Virus record (IMG/VR): IMGVR_UViG_3300029268_002492
Coordinates: 1-29,732 of that record
Length of the DNA: 29,732 nt
Strand: one strand, 5' to 3'
Origin: a virus
The first letter of the stretch is position 1. Every line of letters begins with the position of its first letter. Both the position numbers and the translations under genes were made by a program. Below, piece by piece: positions 6,066 through 13,501 of the stretch. The notes beneath the pieces were generated by a model. That model had not been told where the DNA came from and did no database searches. It worked only from the letters and a program-made list of their open reading frames with translations.

Positions 6066-6475
6066 AGAGTAAGAACCCAATAGACAGTAAATTCTGGTTA
6101 ATTCCAAAAGAAATCTACAATTCATTAAACAAGGAATTTTGTTTTGACTTTGACCCCTGTCCATATCCTTTTAAGCAAGACGGAATCACAATCGACTGGG
6201 GAAAAGTGAACTGGGTTAATCCGCCATTTAGGGCGGCAGACGCGCATAACGGCCACGGCCCCACGGCATTCGTTAGGAAAGCGATAGAAGAGCAGAAGAA
6301 AGGAAAAACATCAGTGTTAATCCTGCCGGTTCAATCATACGTAAACATGCTCGTTGTAGCGGGAGCAGAGATGCGTCCAATGGGCCGGGTCAAGTGGATA
6401 GACGCAGAGACCGGGAAACTGGATCCGCACTCCTCAACAAACGTTTTGTTTGTTTTAAGAGGAGTGAAAACATGA
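6062..6475 (+). CDS. Dam-type DNA N6-adenine methyltransferase (phage family)
   Basis: 137 aa. The phage DNA N-6-adenine-methyltransferase family pattern is visible: FWLIPKEIYNSLNKEF at 10-25, FDFDPCPYP near 27-35 (the DPC motif), WVNPPF at 51-56 (the catalytic NPPF), then FVRKAIEEQKKGKTSVLILP. Family members are short and methylate adenine, often in GATC. The start overlaps the initiator stop (ATGA). The place next to the replication gene fits marking or protecting newly made phage DNA. Length is somewhat short for the family but the core motifs are present. Confidence 0.8.
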   Translation: MKSKNPIDSKFWLIPKEIYNSLNKEFCFDFDPCPYPFKQDGITIDWGKVNWVNPPFRAADAHNGHGPTAFVRKAIEEQKKGKTSVLILPVQSYVNMLVVAGAEMRPMGRVKWIDAETGKLDPHSSTNVLFVLRGVKT

Positions 6476-7275
6476 GAATCGCCCGCGTATTCCCGCGCAA
6501 AAACAGCATGACACCCATAGATCCAGACGCATACTTTGGACCGCCACACTTAAACACGCCGAAATATGACGAGGTGCACGTGTCGGTGGTTTTTACCTGG
6601 GATAAGGAGCAAGGCGAAAGTCTGTTGAGGCAATGGAGTAAACACGCACCAATCGTGCGCATTGGCGGTCCAGCGTTCGGGGACCCGGGAGAAGATTTTA
6701 TACCAGGCCGATACATGCGACCAGGCATAACCATCACTAGCCGGGGCTGCCCAAACAACTGTGCATTTTGCCTCGTGCCCAAGCGGGAAGGTCAGATCAA
6801 GGAACTTCCGATCCAACCCGGGAACGTTATTCAGGACAACAATATTCTGGCCTGCAGCGACAAGCACGTCCGGGAGGTTTTTAAGATGCTAAAAACCCAA
6901 AAGGCGGTTTGTTTTAAGGGCGGACTTGAGGCGGCCAGGGTAACAGAAGCGATCGCAGAAGAGATGCGCGGCCTGCGGATTCGCGAACTTTGGCTAGCAT
7001 GCGATACGCCAAATAGTTTATGGCCAACAATCAACGCTGCAGTCAGGCTACGCACCGCAGGATTTAAGAATTACCAACTCCGGGCCTACGTGATACTGGG
7101 CAAAGACATGGCCGAAGAAGAATGGAGGCTCCAGACGATTTTAGATTTTGGTATAAAACCGTTCGGACAACTTTATAAAGCAGAAGAGCCAATAGAATAC
7201 AGCGACGCCTGGAAGGACTTCGCACGTAAGTGGTCCCGGCCAGCAGCAATGTGCGCCAAGAAAGGAAAAAAATGA
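6472..7275 (+). CDS. radical SAM protein
   Basis: 267 aa. The ATG at 6472, overlapping the methylase stop and preceded by AGAGGAG, is preferred over a longer upstream frame. C93, C97 and C100 in SRGCPNNCAFCLVPKREG form the CxxxCxxC motif that holds the 4Fe-4S cluster of radical SAM enzymes; the surrounding 'RGCPNNCAFC' is of the MiaB/methylthiotransferase or B12-radical SAM type. The N-terminal part (YDEVHVSVVFTWDK, later VRIGGPAFGDPGEDF) looks like a reduced B12-binding-like Rossmann unit without an obvious cobalamin His motif. The C-terminus lacks a TRAM domain. Substrate unknown; a modification of nucleic acid is a guess from its place between a methylase and a nuclease. Confidence 0.8.
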   Translation: MRIARVFPRKNSMTPIDPDAYFGPPHLNTPKYDEVHVSVVFTWDKEQGESLLRQWSKHAPIVRIGGPAFGDPGEDFIPGRYMRPGITITSRGCPNNCAFCLVPKREGQIKELPIQPGNVIQDNNILACSDKHVREVFKMLKTQKAVCFKGGLEAARVTEAIAEEMRGLRIRELWLACDTPNSLWPTINAAVRLRTAGFKNYQLRAYVILGKDMAEEEWRLQTILDFGIKPFGQLYKAEEPIEYSDAWKDFARKWSRPAAMCAKKGKK

Positions 7276-7664
7276 ATCACCCAGAACAAACACTCCAAGA
7301 ACAACTGACCTATTGGCTAAACGGACAGCTTACGGCAGAAGGAACGAGGATCCTGTGGTGCGCCAGCGCAGGTGGCATGCGGGTAAACATGCGCACCGCA
7401 ATCAACATGAAGAAGGCTGGATACAAGGCTGGACACCCTGATGTGATTATCTATGAACCGCGCGCAGGCTGGCACGGCATGACTGTAGAGCTAAAGGTCG
7501 GAAGTTATCCAAGCGCAGAACAAAAAGAATGGAGAACTAAACTTTTTGAGCATGGATATTATGCGATCACCATCCCCGGGAGACTTGACTTCTGGGAAGC
7601 CAGGAAGTGGCTCGAGGACCAAATAAAAAGATACTTGGCCGGAGAAATTAAACGTGGAGAATGA
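7272..7664 (+). CDS. VRR-NUC domain nuclease
   Basis: 130 aa from the ATG at 7272, which overlaps the previous stop and follows AAAGGA. The VRR-NUC core is clear: WCASAGGMRVNMRTAINMKK, then KAGHPDVIIYEP with the catalytic Asp, and MTVELKVG with the E-x-K pair, followed by QKEWRTKLFEHGYYAITI. The fold belongs to the PD-(D/E)XK superfamily; family members are Holliday-junction-resolvase-like or flap nucleases. In this context it probably processes branched phage DNA before packaging (inference). It overlaps the next ORF by 11 bases. Confidence 0.85.
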   Translation: MNHPEQTLQEQLTYWLNGQLTAEGTRILWCASAGGMRVNMRTAINMKKAGYKAGHPDVIIYEPRAGWHGMTVELKVGSYPSAEQKEWRTKLFEHGYYAITIPGRLDFWEARKWLEDQIKRYLAGEIKRGE

Positions 7665-7893
7665 AGAAAGATATTATTTAGTAACGCTCACCAACGGAGA
7701 GCAATACCGGGCTTTTGGAATAGGCGTGGGCGTTGACTCAGTAAAAGGGAAGATAGTAAGCGACCGGACAATGCTAGACTTTTATGATAAGAACTGGACA
7801 TATCATAAAATTGTTCCAATAGAAGAATTGAAATCGATAATACACTACCCGTCGGGAGAAGACATGACATACTTCGGAAGGAAGAAACCATGA
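7654..7893 (+). CDS. small protein of unknown function
   Basis: 79 aa, GTG start inside the nuclease gene, with GGAG about 9 bases upstream. The N-terminal half is strand-rich (ERYYLVTLTNGEQYRAFGIGVG), followed by DFYDKNWTYHKIVPIEELKSI, reminiscent of a small barrel-like domain. No catalytic motif is visible. Its stop overlaps the next start (ATGA). Confidence 0.6.
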   Translation: MENEERYYLVTLTNGEQYRAFGIGVGVDSVKGKIVSDRTMLDFYDKNWTYHKIVPIEELKSIIHYPSGEDMTYFGRKKP

Positions 7894-8051
7894 AAATAAT
7901 AATCGACGGCCACAAGGTAGAAGTGGACACAGAAAAACTAGCTAAAGCGATCGCCATAAATTACGCAGACTGGAAGGCATACACCGGGAAGGCGCACAAG
8001 GTGGCAGAGATGCTACCGCAGATCATTAAAATTGAGAAAGAGTTATTTTAA
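7890..8051 (+). CDS. very small protein of unknown function
   Basis: 53 aa. ATG overlaps the previous stop and AAGGAAG lies upstream. Composition is ordinary: MKIIIDGHKVEVDTEK, then mainly helix (KLAKAIAINYADW ... AEMLPQIIKIEKELF). No motif recognised. Supported by overlap, ribosome binding site and same-strand position. Confidence 0.55.
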   Translation: MKIIIDGHKVEVDTEKLAKAIAINYADWKAYTGKAHKVAEMLPQIIKIEKELF

Positions 8052-8063
8052 CAAGGAGGAAGC

Positions 8064-8270
8064 ATGAGCCACAAAAAAGCAAAGAAGATTCGCAAGGCGT
8101 TATTCGCGAAAGGAATACCAGCAACAACCGGAAAGTATTTTAAGAATGCGCAGACCGGAGAGATCTACGCAAGCAATGAACGCAGAATTTATAAGGCGTT
8201 AAAGCAGCGGCCGACAAAAGAAGCGCTAAAGCTCGTCGGAAAACTTAAACCAGGGCTGAGAAAAGAATGA
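8064..8270 (+). CDS. small basic protein of unknown function
   Basis: 68 aa, with AAGGAGG seven bases before the ATG, one of the best ribosome binding sites here. Very rich in Lys and Arg (SHKKAKKIRKALFAKG at the start, LKLVGKLKPGLRKE at the end), suggesting nucleic-acid binding or interaction with acidic partners, but no named domain is recognised. Its stop overlaps the next start by four bases. Confidence 0.6.
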   Translation: MSHKKAKKIRKALFAKGIPATTGKYFKNAQTGEIYASNERRIYKALKQRPTKEALKLVGKLKPGLRKE

Positions 8271-8419
8271 GCAACCCGACGCTGTGTCCTTTTTGCAATA
8301 AGCGAGAGATTAAAAAGAAAACATGCGGCCATCCGGTATGTCAAATTAAGAGACAGCGCGCAAGAGGAAAATACTGGTGGAAGAAAAATGGCAAGGTTTA
8401 TAACGGAAGGAGAAAATAA
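8267..8419 (+). CDS. small zinc-ribbon-like basic protein
   Basis: 50 aa. CPFC at residues 7-10 and CGHPVC at 20-25 give a C-x2-C ... C-x4-C arrangement typical of a small zinc ribbon, followed by a strongly basic tail (KRQRARGKYWWKKNGK). Such mini-proteins often bind nucleic acid. ATG overlaps the stop of the preceding gene. It is the last gene before the regulatory gap at 8420-8577. Confidence 0.6.
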   Translation: MSNPTLCPFCNKREIKKKTCGHPVCQIKRQRARGKYWWKKNGKVYNGRRK

Positions 8420-8444
8420 GCTTACAAACGCCTGTAATTAGGTT

Positions 8445-8473
8445 TTGACATTTTAAGATTTTAGTTTAATAAT
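8445..8473 (+). promoter_or_regulatory. sigma70-type promoter
   Basis: Perfect -35 TTGACA at 8445-8450, a 17-base spacer and AATAAT (five of six matches to TATAAT) at 8468-8473. Transcription would begin near 8480, in the only sizeable gap of the left half of the window. It points toward the fibre, methylase and terminase genes, but a strong terminator stands within about 70 bases. Confidence 0.75.
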
Positions 8474-8479
8474 CCGTAT

Positions 8480-8548
8480 TAGATATAGCAGGCCGATCAC
8501 CTGCAGTAATTTTTAACCCGTTTCGTGCGCACACGAGGCGGGTTTTTT
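8480..8548 (+). ncRNA. possible short leader RNA between promoter and terminator
   Basis: If transcription starts near 8480 and ends in the T run at 8543-8548, the product is an RNA of roughly 68 bases. It would contain a small hairpin, GCAGG 8488-8492 with CCTGC 8500-8504 and a 7-base loop, followed by the terminator stem. It could be an independent small RNA, or an attenuated late leader as in lambda pR'/6S RNA that needs antitermination to reach the late genes. No coding potential was seen. Confidence 0.35.
8515..8548 (+). terminator. strong intrinsic terminator
   Basis: Thirteen-pair stem: 8515-8527 (AACCCGTTTCGTG) with 8532-8544 (CACGAGGCGGGTT), two pairs being G-T wobbles, tetraloop CGCA, followed by T8543-T8548 and more A/T. 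It ends the replication/metabolism operon and also stands between the 8445 promoter and the next gene. Confidence 0.9.
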
Positions 8549-8577
8549 ATTTAACCACGTAACACAAAGGAGGAGAC

Positions 8578-9702
8578 ATGTTCCAGAGCAAACTTAGTAA
8601 AGTTTTTATGGCGTTGCTTTTGGCAATGGTATTGACGGTACCAGCATTCGCATCAGTAGGGATTAAAATAGCCGGAGAAAAAATAGGAACGGCCGCGGAC
8701 ATCAACTTCCCTGTGGGAACGTCCTATGCATTTGACGGATCGCTTTTTACTATCCCAACCCTAGCCACAAGTGTGGCCACGATCACAAGCGGCACGATAG
8801 ACGTAGCCGTAATCGGCGGAGTAACACCAGCAGCCGGAACCTTTACCCTCCTTGGAGCGACGGGCGTTTTAACTGCGGCCGCGACAACTGATGCCTCAAG
8901 CCTTACGGCTGGATCCATCGTAACTGCAGGCGGCATAGCATGCGCCAAGCAATTATACGTCGGGGACGATATCGATATGAGCGTGTCCGGAACCGGAGTA
9001 TATGACCTAACCCTGAAAACCAATGTGGCTGATGCTTTGAGCATTAGAGATAGCGCCGCAGACATAATGGTTTTTGAAACCACAACCGGAGCACCGACGG
9101 TAACAATAACACCAAATACAACCGTCACCGGGACACTTACTCAAACCGGAGCCGCAACATTTACCGCAGCAATCGTGGCCAACGGAGCAGTAACCCTTGG
9201 CGATGCTGTAACGGATGTTAACACTATCACGGGTAAAATTGCCGGAGCAACTCCGCTGGTATTTGACGGAACTACGGCAAACAATGTCTATACTATTTTA
9301 GCCGTAGACGACCCGGCTTCTTCTTCAAAAACAGTAACGCTTCCAGCCGTAACCGGAACAGTTATGCTAGGCAGCCCAGCGGTAGTTATTACAGCCGGCG
9401 CAACCCCAACATTAACTGTTTATAAAGGCAACACGCTTTATACTGACACGATCACAACCGATAATCAGGACCAAACGATTACAGCTTCCGCTGGTGGTAC
9501 TGCCGGAGACAGAATAACGATTATCTTTGTATCTGATACAGGTGGATCCGGTGAAGAAGTTATTACTTTTCACGGCACACTTATGAGATCAACCGGAACC
9601 TTAACCATAGCGAACGGCACCGCCACTCGTCAGGTCATTGAATTCGTAAGTGACGGCACGAAGTGGAACGAAGTTTCAAGGACAGCGGTTCAGGCTTCCT
9701 AA
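8578..9702 (+). CDS. exported fibre-like repetitive phage protein
   Basis: 374 aa with AAGGAGGAG upstream of the ATG. Residues 1-25 form a textbook signal peptide (Lys-containing start, MALLLAMVLTV core, PAFA cleavage site), which is unusual for a virion protein. The rest is low in Cys and charged residues and rich in Thr, Ala, Gly and Val, with beta-strand repeats such as ITSGTIDVAVIGGVTPAAGTF, as seen in phage fibre or stalk proteins of environmental phages. The C-terminal part (GDRITIIFVSDTGGSGEEVI onward) looks like a compact beta domain. It could be exported to the host surface, or be a fibre with a signal-like anchor. It stands alone between a terminator and an inverted repeat. Confidence 0.65.
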   Translation: MFQSKLSKVFMALLLAMVLTVPAFASVGIKIAGEKIGTAADINFPVGTSYAFDGSLFTIPTLATSVATITSGTIDVAVIGGVTPAAGTFTLLGATGVLTAAATTDASSLTAGSIVTAGGIACAKQLYVGDDIDMSVSGTGVYDLTLKTNVADALSIRDSAADIMVFETTTGAPTVTITPNTTVTGTLTQTGAATFTAAIVANGAVTLGDAVTDVNTITGKIAGATPLVFDGTTANNVYTILAVDDPASSSKTVTLPAVTGTVMLGSPAVVITAGATPTLTVYKGNTLYTDTITTDNQDQTITASAGGTAGDRITIIFVSDTGGSGEEVITFHGTLMRSTGTLTIANGTATRQVIEFVSDGTKWNEVSRTAVQAS

Positions 9703-9714
9703 AGATATGAAATG

Positions 9715-9749
9715 ACCTACGGGGTACGAGTAAAATCTATTCCGTAGGT
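9715..9749 (+). terminator. inverted repeat, weak terminator candidate
   Basis: ACCTACGG (9715-9722) pairs with CCGTAGGT (9742-9749), eight pairs around a 19-base loop, followed by ATTTCTCTT rather than a clean T run. It lies between the fibre gene and the methyltransferase. It could be a weak terminator, an mRNA end protector, or an operator. Confidence 0.4.
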
Positions 9750-9767
9750 ATTTCTCTTGGAGGCGTA

Positions 9768-11102
9768 ATGGACCCTATCTCATGGCACAATGAAAAACGG
9801 AAAATCATAGAACTGAAGCCAGCGGAGTACAACCCGCGCCAGGCCACAGAGAAGGACGTCCACGACTTAAACGCCAGCCTTGAGAAATTCAACCTAGCAG
9901 ACCCAATCATTATAAATAAAAACAATACAGTAATCGGTGGCCATTTTCGCTTGCGTATTTTACAGCAACGCGGAGTGACTGAAGTAGACGTGCGCGTCCC
10001 TGACCGGGAACTAAACCCGGAAGAGGAACGCCAGCTAAACCTACGCCTAAACAAGAATAATGGGCAATGGGACTTCGACGCCCTGGCTAACTTTGACGAA
10101 GAGATGCTAAAAGACTGCGGGTTTGACCCAGTAGAATTAGATCGTATCTTCCAGTTAGATCTAGGCAAAGCAGAAAAGGCTGACAACGCACCCGCTCTAC
10201 GATCAACAGAAATTAAACTTGGAGACATATTTCAGCTCGGCCGGCACAGGCTCATGTGCGCAGACGCGACTAAACGACAAGACATTGAAGCTCTGCTTGC
10301 CGGCGCCCGCTGTCAAATGGTCTTCACGGATCCACCGTATAACGTAAATTATAAAGGCGGCAGCGCCCTCATTGAAGCTGAACAAAGAGAAGGGATAGAA
10401 AACGATAGCATGGAACGCCCGGCATTTTTAGAATTTTTACACAAAGCATGTCAAGAGATTATTGAAGTAACGGACGGCGCTATTTATATTTGTATGGGTT
10501 CCAGCGAAATGGACACGCTTAAGCAAGCATTTGAAGCGGCCGGAGGCAAGTGGAGTAACACGATTATCTGGGTTAAAAACACCTTCACCTTAAGCCGGAG
10601 CGATTATCAACATCAATACGAACCAATTCTTTACGGCTGGCCCAAAGGAATTAAGCATTATTTTATAGACCGCCGCGACCTTGGGAATGTTTGGGAAGAT
10701 TTAAAAGAGATTAAAACCGAATTCAAAGACGGATATACAACGATAAGTTTTCAAGGTTTTAAGGTGCGCATTAAAGGCGAAGTGAAAGAAGGCGAAGTCT
10801 CCCGGGGCAAAGCCAAAAGCAATATATGGCGGTACAACAAGCCAAGCAAGAACGAACTTCACCCAACCATGAAGCCCGTAGCCATGATTTGTGAGGCAAT
10901 TCGGAACTCAAGCTTAAGAGAACAGATAGTTTTAGACCCTTTTCTTGGTAGCGGCAGCACGCTTATGGCCTGTGAACTAGAAAACCGTACATGCTACGGG
11001 ATAGAACTTGACCCACAACACGTTCAATGTGCAATAGACCGCTGGGAAGAGTACACCGGACAGAAGGCGCAGAAACTAAACGTGGAGGTGGCAAGTGTCT
11101 GA
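9768..11102 (+). CDS. ParB-domain DNA methyltransferase (beta class, N6-A or N4-C)
   Basis: 444 aa. Residues 10-100 form a ParB/Srx-like domain (AEYNPRQATEKD, then DPIIINKNNTVIGGHFRLRIL). The methyltransferase part has the catalytic DPPY at 188-191 followed much later by the SAM-binding motif DPFLGSGST at 390-398 and CYGIELDP, so the order IV-then-I places it in the beta class. DPPY predicts transfer to the amino group of adenine or cytosine. ParB-methylase fusions next to terminase genes are common in phages and presumably mark or protect DNA before packaging. GGAGG precedes the ATG. It overlaps the terminase small subunit gene by 8 bases. Confidence 0.9.
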   Translation: MDPISWHNEKRKIIELKPAEYNPRQATEKDVHDLNASLEKFNLADPIIINKNNTVIGGHFRLRILQQRGVTEVDVRVPDRELNPEEERQLNLRLNKNNGQWDFDALANFDEEMLKDCGFDPVELDRIFQLDLGKAEKADNAPALRSTEIKLGDIFQLGRHRLMCADATKRQDIEALLAGARCQMVFTDPPYNVNYKGGSALIEAEQREGIENDSMERPAFLEFLHKACQEIIEVTDGAIYICMGSSEMDTLKQAFEAAGGKWSNTIIWVKNTFTLSRSDYQHQYEPILYGWPKGIKHYFIDRRDLGNVWEDLKEIKTEFKDGYTTISFQGFKVRIKGEVKEGEVSRGKAKSNIWRYNKPSKNELHPTMKPVAMICEAIRNSSLREQIVLDPFLGSGSTLMACELENRTCYGIELDPQHVQCAIDRWEEYTGQKAQKLNVEVASV

Positions 11103-11511
11103 AAAATGCGGACCTAAAGGCCCCTCAAAATACACCCCGGAGTACATTGAAGAGGCAGCCGCCAAGCTGAATCTCTTTACAGACAATACAACTTTACCAA
11201 TCTGGGCAGATTTTTGTTATAACAACGGCATTCATAGACAGTTAGCAGCAGATTTTTGTAGTAAAAACGAAAGATTTTCTGACGCATTTGAAAGAATGAT
11301 GGGTAAGCAGGAAGGCGGACTCATTAGAGCAGGCATATCCGGCAAGGGTAACTCAACGTTTATCGCATTCATTATGAAGAATAATCACGGCTATAAAGAC
11401 AAGACAGAGATGGCGCACTCAGGTATGGATCAATTCTTAGAAGGATTAGTACAGCGCGCAGCAGCAAAGAAGAAACATAACAAGGAGAAGTTAAGTGGTC
11501 CACAGAAATAA
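11095..11511 (+). CDS. terS: terminase small subunit-like protein
   Basis: 138 aa, GTG start overlapping the methylase end, with GGAGG upstream. It has the usual small-terminase look: PSKYTPEYIEEAAAKL, then DFCYNNGIHRQLAADFCSKNERFSDAFERMM, as in the DNA-binding helices that pick a recognition site, and FIAFIMKNNHGYKDKTE, very common in phage terminase small subunits before a Lys-rich tail. Position before the large subunit supports the call. It should recognise phage DNA and direct the large subunit to cut. Confidence 0.75.
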   Translation: MSEKCGPKGPSKYTPEYIEEAAAKLNLFTDNTTLPIWADFCYNNGIHRQLAADFCSKNERFSDAFERMMGKQEGGLIRAGISGKGNSTFIAFIMKNNHGYKDKTEMAHSGMDQFLEGLVQRAAAKKKHNKEKLSGPQK

Positions 11512-11614
11512 GAGTATTTGTAAAACTTGCATAATTAAATGCAGAGAATGCTTGGACAAAGACACCGTGGTTTTTGAGTGCGATTACCATAAGGCGGAGA
11601 AGAGAAATGGATAG
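11495..11614 (+). CDS. very small Cys-rich protein, zinc-binding-like (copy B)
   Basis: 39 aa from GTG at 11495, with AAGGAG six to eight bases upstream; overlaps the terminase small subunit end by 17 bases and the next ORF by 8. Five cysteines: SICKTCIIKCRECLD then VVFECDYH, giving C-x2-C-x3-C-x2-C and a later FEC. The pattern resembles the 50-aa protein at 4741-4893. Too short for a confident family; a mini zinc-binding protein is likely. Confidence 0.45.
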   Translation: MVHRNKSICKTCIIKCRECLDKDTVVFECDYHKAEKRNG

Positions 11615-11930
11615 AACATTTATACCAACCAACATCCCGAACATTCCGCGCATGCACGCTCTAGCTATGAAAAAGATATTTGACCCCAGCTTTAGCGCCT
11701 ATGAAGAGGCAGAACTAGAAGGCGGCATAAACAAATGGGTACACAGAGGCGACCTTTCGCCCGTAGATAGATTAGAATTGAACCGAATAATTAACGCTTT
11801 GATAGCAGACAAAGAAGGGAACACATGCTTTGACCAGGCTAAATGGCTGATCAGAGCCAAAGGATTTAAGTACCAGAACATTTTTAAAGCAGGATTACCG
11901 TACATTAAACTGGATCCATTAAGCGTATGA
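11607..11930 (+). CDS. unknown protein between terminase subunits
   Basis: 107 aa. I prefer the ATG at 11607, which follows GGAGAAGAG, over an upstream TTG at 11574. The protein is mostly helical (MHALAMKKIFDPSFSAYEEAELEGG, SPVDRLELNRIINALIADKEG) with no known motif. Its position between the terminase subunits, and the ATGA overlap with the large subunit gene, suggest a packaging accessory role, but this is context only. Confidence 0.65.
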   Translation: MDRTFIPTNIPNIPRMHALAMKKIFDPSFSAYEEAELEGGINKWVHRGDLSPVDRLELNRIINALIADKEGNTCFDQAKWLIRAKGFKYQNIFKAGLPYIKLDPLSV

Positions 11931-13501
11931 GCATAGAAGCCCCCGAACTGACAAGAGAAGAAGCACTCGTAGAGATATACGAAAAGGCAGAAGACAACCT
12001 CGTTGACTTCCGTGCAGGGCTTTTAACTTTAGGCACAGATGAAGTAGAACCGGCAGAATACCACCATGATTGGAGCCGAAGACTTCTAACCTCAGACACA
12101 CACGAAGCAATCGAAGGTTACAGAGAAAGCGCCAAAGGTCAATACGTTTTAAGGGCATTCCCTCTGCATGCGCTACGTTTCCCGGACAAGAGGAACGATT
12201 ATATTATTATCATTAAGCAGAGCCAAACATTAGCCAATAGCAAACTGCTCGAAATAGAAGACGAGTATTTAAGCAACCCAGCGCTTCGTTCCAACCTCGT
12301 AGAAGTAAAGCAGAAGTCAAGTCAGATATTTAGCGTAGACGTGCGCAACGCCCAAGGCGAAGTGATAAACGTACGCATAGAAACTTATGGTAAAGGTAGC
12401 TCGATTAGAGGCCTAGCGAACATAGACAGAAGGCCTAAGATTGCAATTATTGACGACCCTCAAGATACCGAAGACGCACAGAGCGACACGATCATGGAGA
12501 ACGACTGGAAGTGGTTCCTCGATGACGTTATGTTCCTTGGTAAACGCACCAGGATATTTTTAATCGGCAACAACCTTGGAGCAAAGTGTTTGATTGAACG
12601 CGTAGCAGACAACCGGGAAGACTTAAAGTTTAACTTTACCAGGCTAGGCATACTCGTACCGCCAACCCAAGAAGGCGTAGAAGAAACAAGTGCCTGGCCT
12701 TCAATGTTTAGCCGGGAAGAGATATACGACGAACGTGAATCATTCAGGCGCATGGGACAACTTGACGTTTGGATGAGAGAGCGTATGTGTCAGGCAATAA
12801 GCGAAGAGAATCGAATCGTAACCCGGGACGACCTGAACATGCGATACAGCCATGTCTATATAGACTCATTCATAAAGGACTGCACCATATTCACCACACT
12901 AGACCCGGCGTCAAGTGAGAACAAAACATCTTGTTATCGCGCAATCCTAACCAACGCAGTAAGACGAGACGTACACGGAGCAATCAACTGGTTTATTCTT
13001 AACATAAGATACGGCCGCTGGGCAAGTGACAAGCTGATGGACGAATTATTCGCAGAAGTAGCAACCTATCACCCAACCAGCGTAGGCATTGAGAAGGGAA
13101 TGTACAAGCAGGTAATCGAACCATTTATTAGACAGGAAATGCTACGGCGTAACTGCTTGTTTAATATCGTACCAATAGAGCACGCCAAAGCCGGCAGTAA
13201 ACTAGAGCGCGTCAAGATGCTAGGACCACGATTTAAAGCGCACGGGATATGGTTACCAGAAAGCGCACCTTGGCTGGCAGAATTTGAAGCAGAAATGCTA
13301 GGCGTAACCATAGATGGCTTTAAGTCTTTATACACAGATCTGATAGATACGCTGGCTATGCAAACGCAGATAGCCCGAGCACCAATAGATAGCGGTCGGG
13401 ACAGAAACAACCAAAGCGGGGTACCAAAGATAAACAAAACATACAGTCCGCTTCTAGGTAAACGGATCCAGCACAAGAACCAGGAGACACGATACTCATG
13501 A
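11927..13501 (+). CDS. terL: terminase large subunit
   Basis: 524 aa, ATGA overlap with the preceding gene. The ATPase has Walker B IAIIDDP at 172-178 after GSSIRGLANIDRRP, a typical terminase signature; the Walker A position is YRESAKGQ near 65-72, which lacks the usual GKS/GKT ending. The nuclease half begins with IFTTLDPASSENKTS (acidic residue near 328) and has further acidic positions in VGIEKGMYK and near the end in DLIDTLA. The enzyme cuts concatemers and drives DNA into the prohead through the portal. Type fits short-tailed phage terminases. Confidence 0.9.
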   Translation: MSIEAPELTREEALVEIYEKAEDNLVDFRAGLLTLGTDEVEPAEYHHDWSRRLLTSDTHEAIEGYRESAKGQYVLRAFPLHALRFPDKRNDYIIIIKQSQTLANSKLLEIEDEYLSNPALRSNLVEVKQKSSQIFSVDVRNAQGEVINVRIETYGKGSSIRGLANIDRRPKIAIIDDPQDTEDAQSDTIMENDWKWFLDDVMFLGKRTRIFLIGNNLGAKCLIERVADNREDLKFNFTRLGILVPPTQEGVEETSAWPSMFSREEIYDERESFRRMGQLDVWMRERMCQAISEENRIVTRDDLNMRYSHVYIDSFIKDCTIFTTLDPASSENKTSCYRAILTNAVRRDVHGAINWFILNIRYGRWASDKLMDELFAEVATYHPTSVGIEKGMYKQVIEPFIRQEMLRRNCLFNIVPIEHAKAGSKLERVKMLGPRFKAHGIWLPESAPWLAEFEAEMLGVTIDGFKSLYTDLIDTLAMQTQIARAPIDSGRDRNNQSGVPKINKTYSPLLGKRIQHKNQETRYS

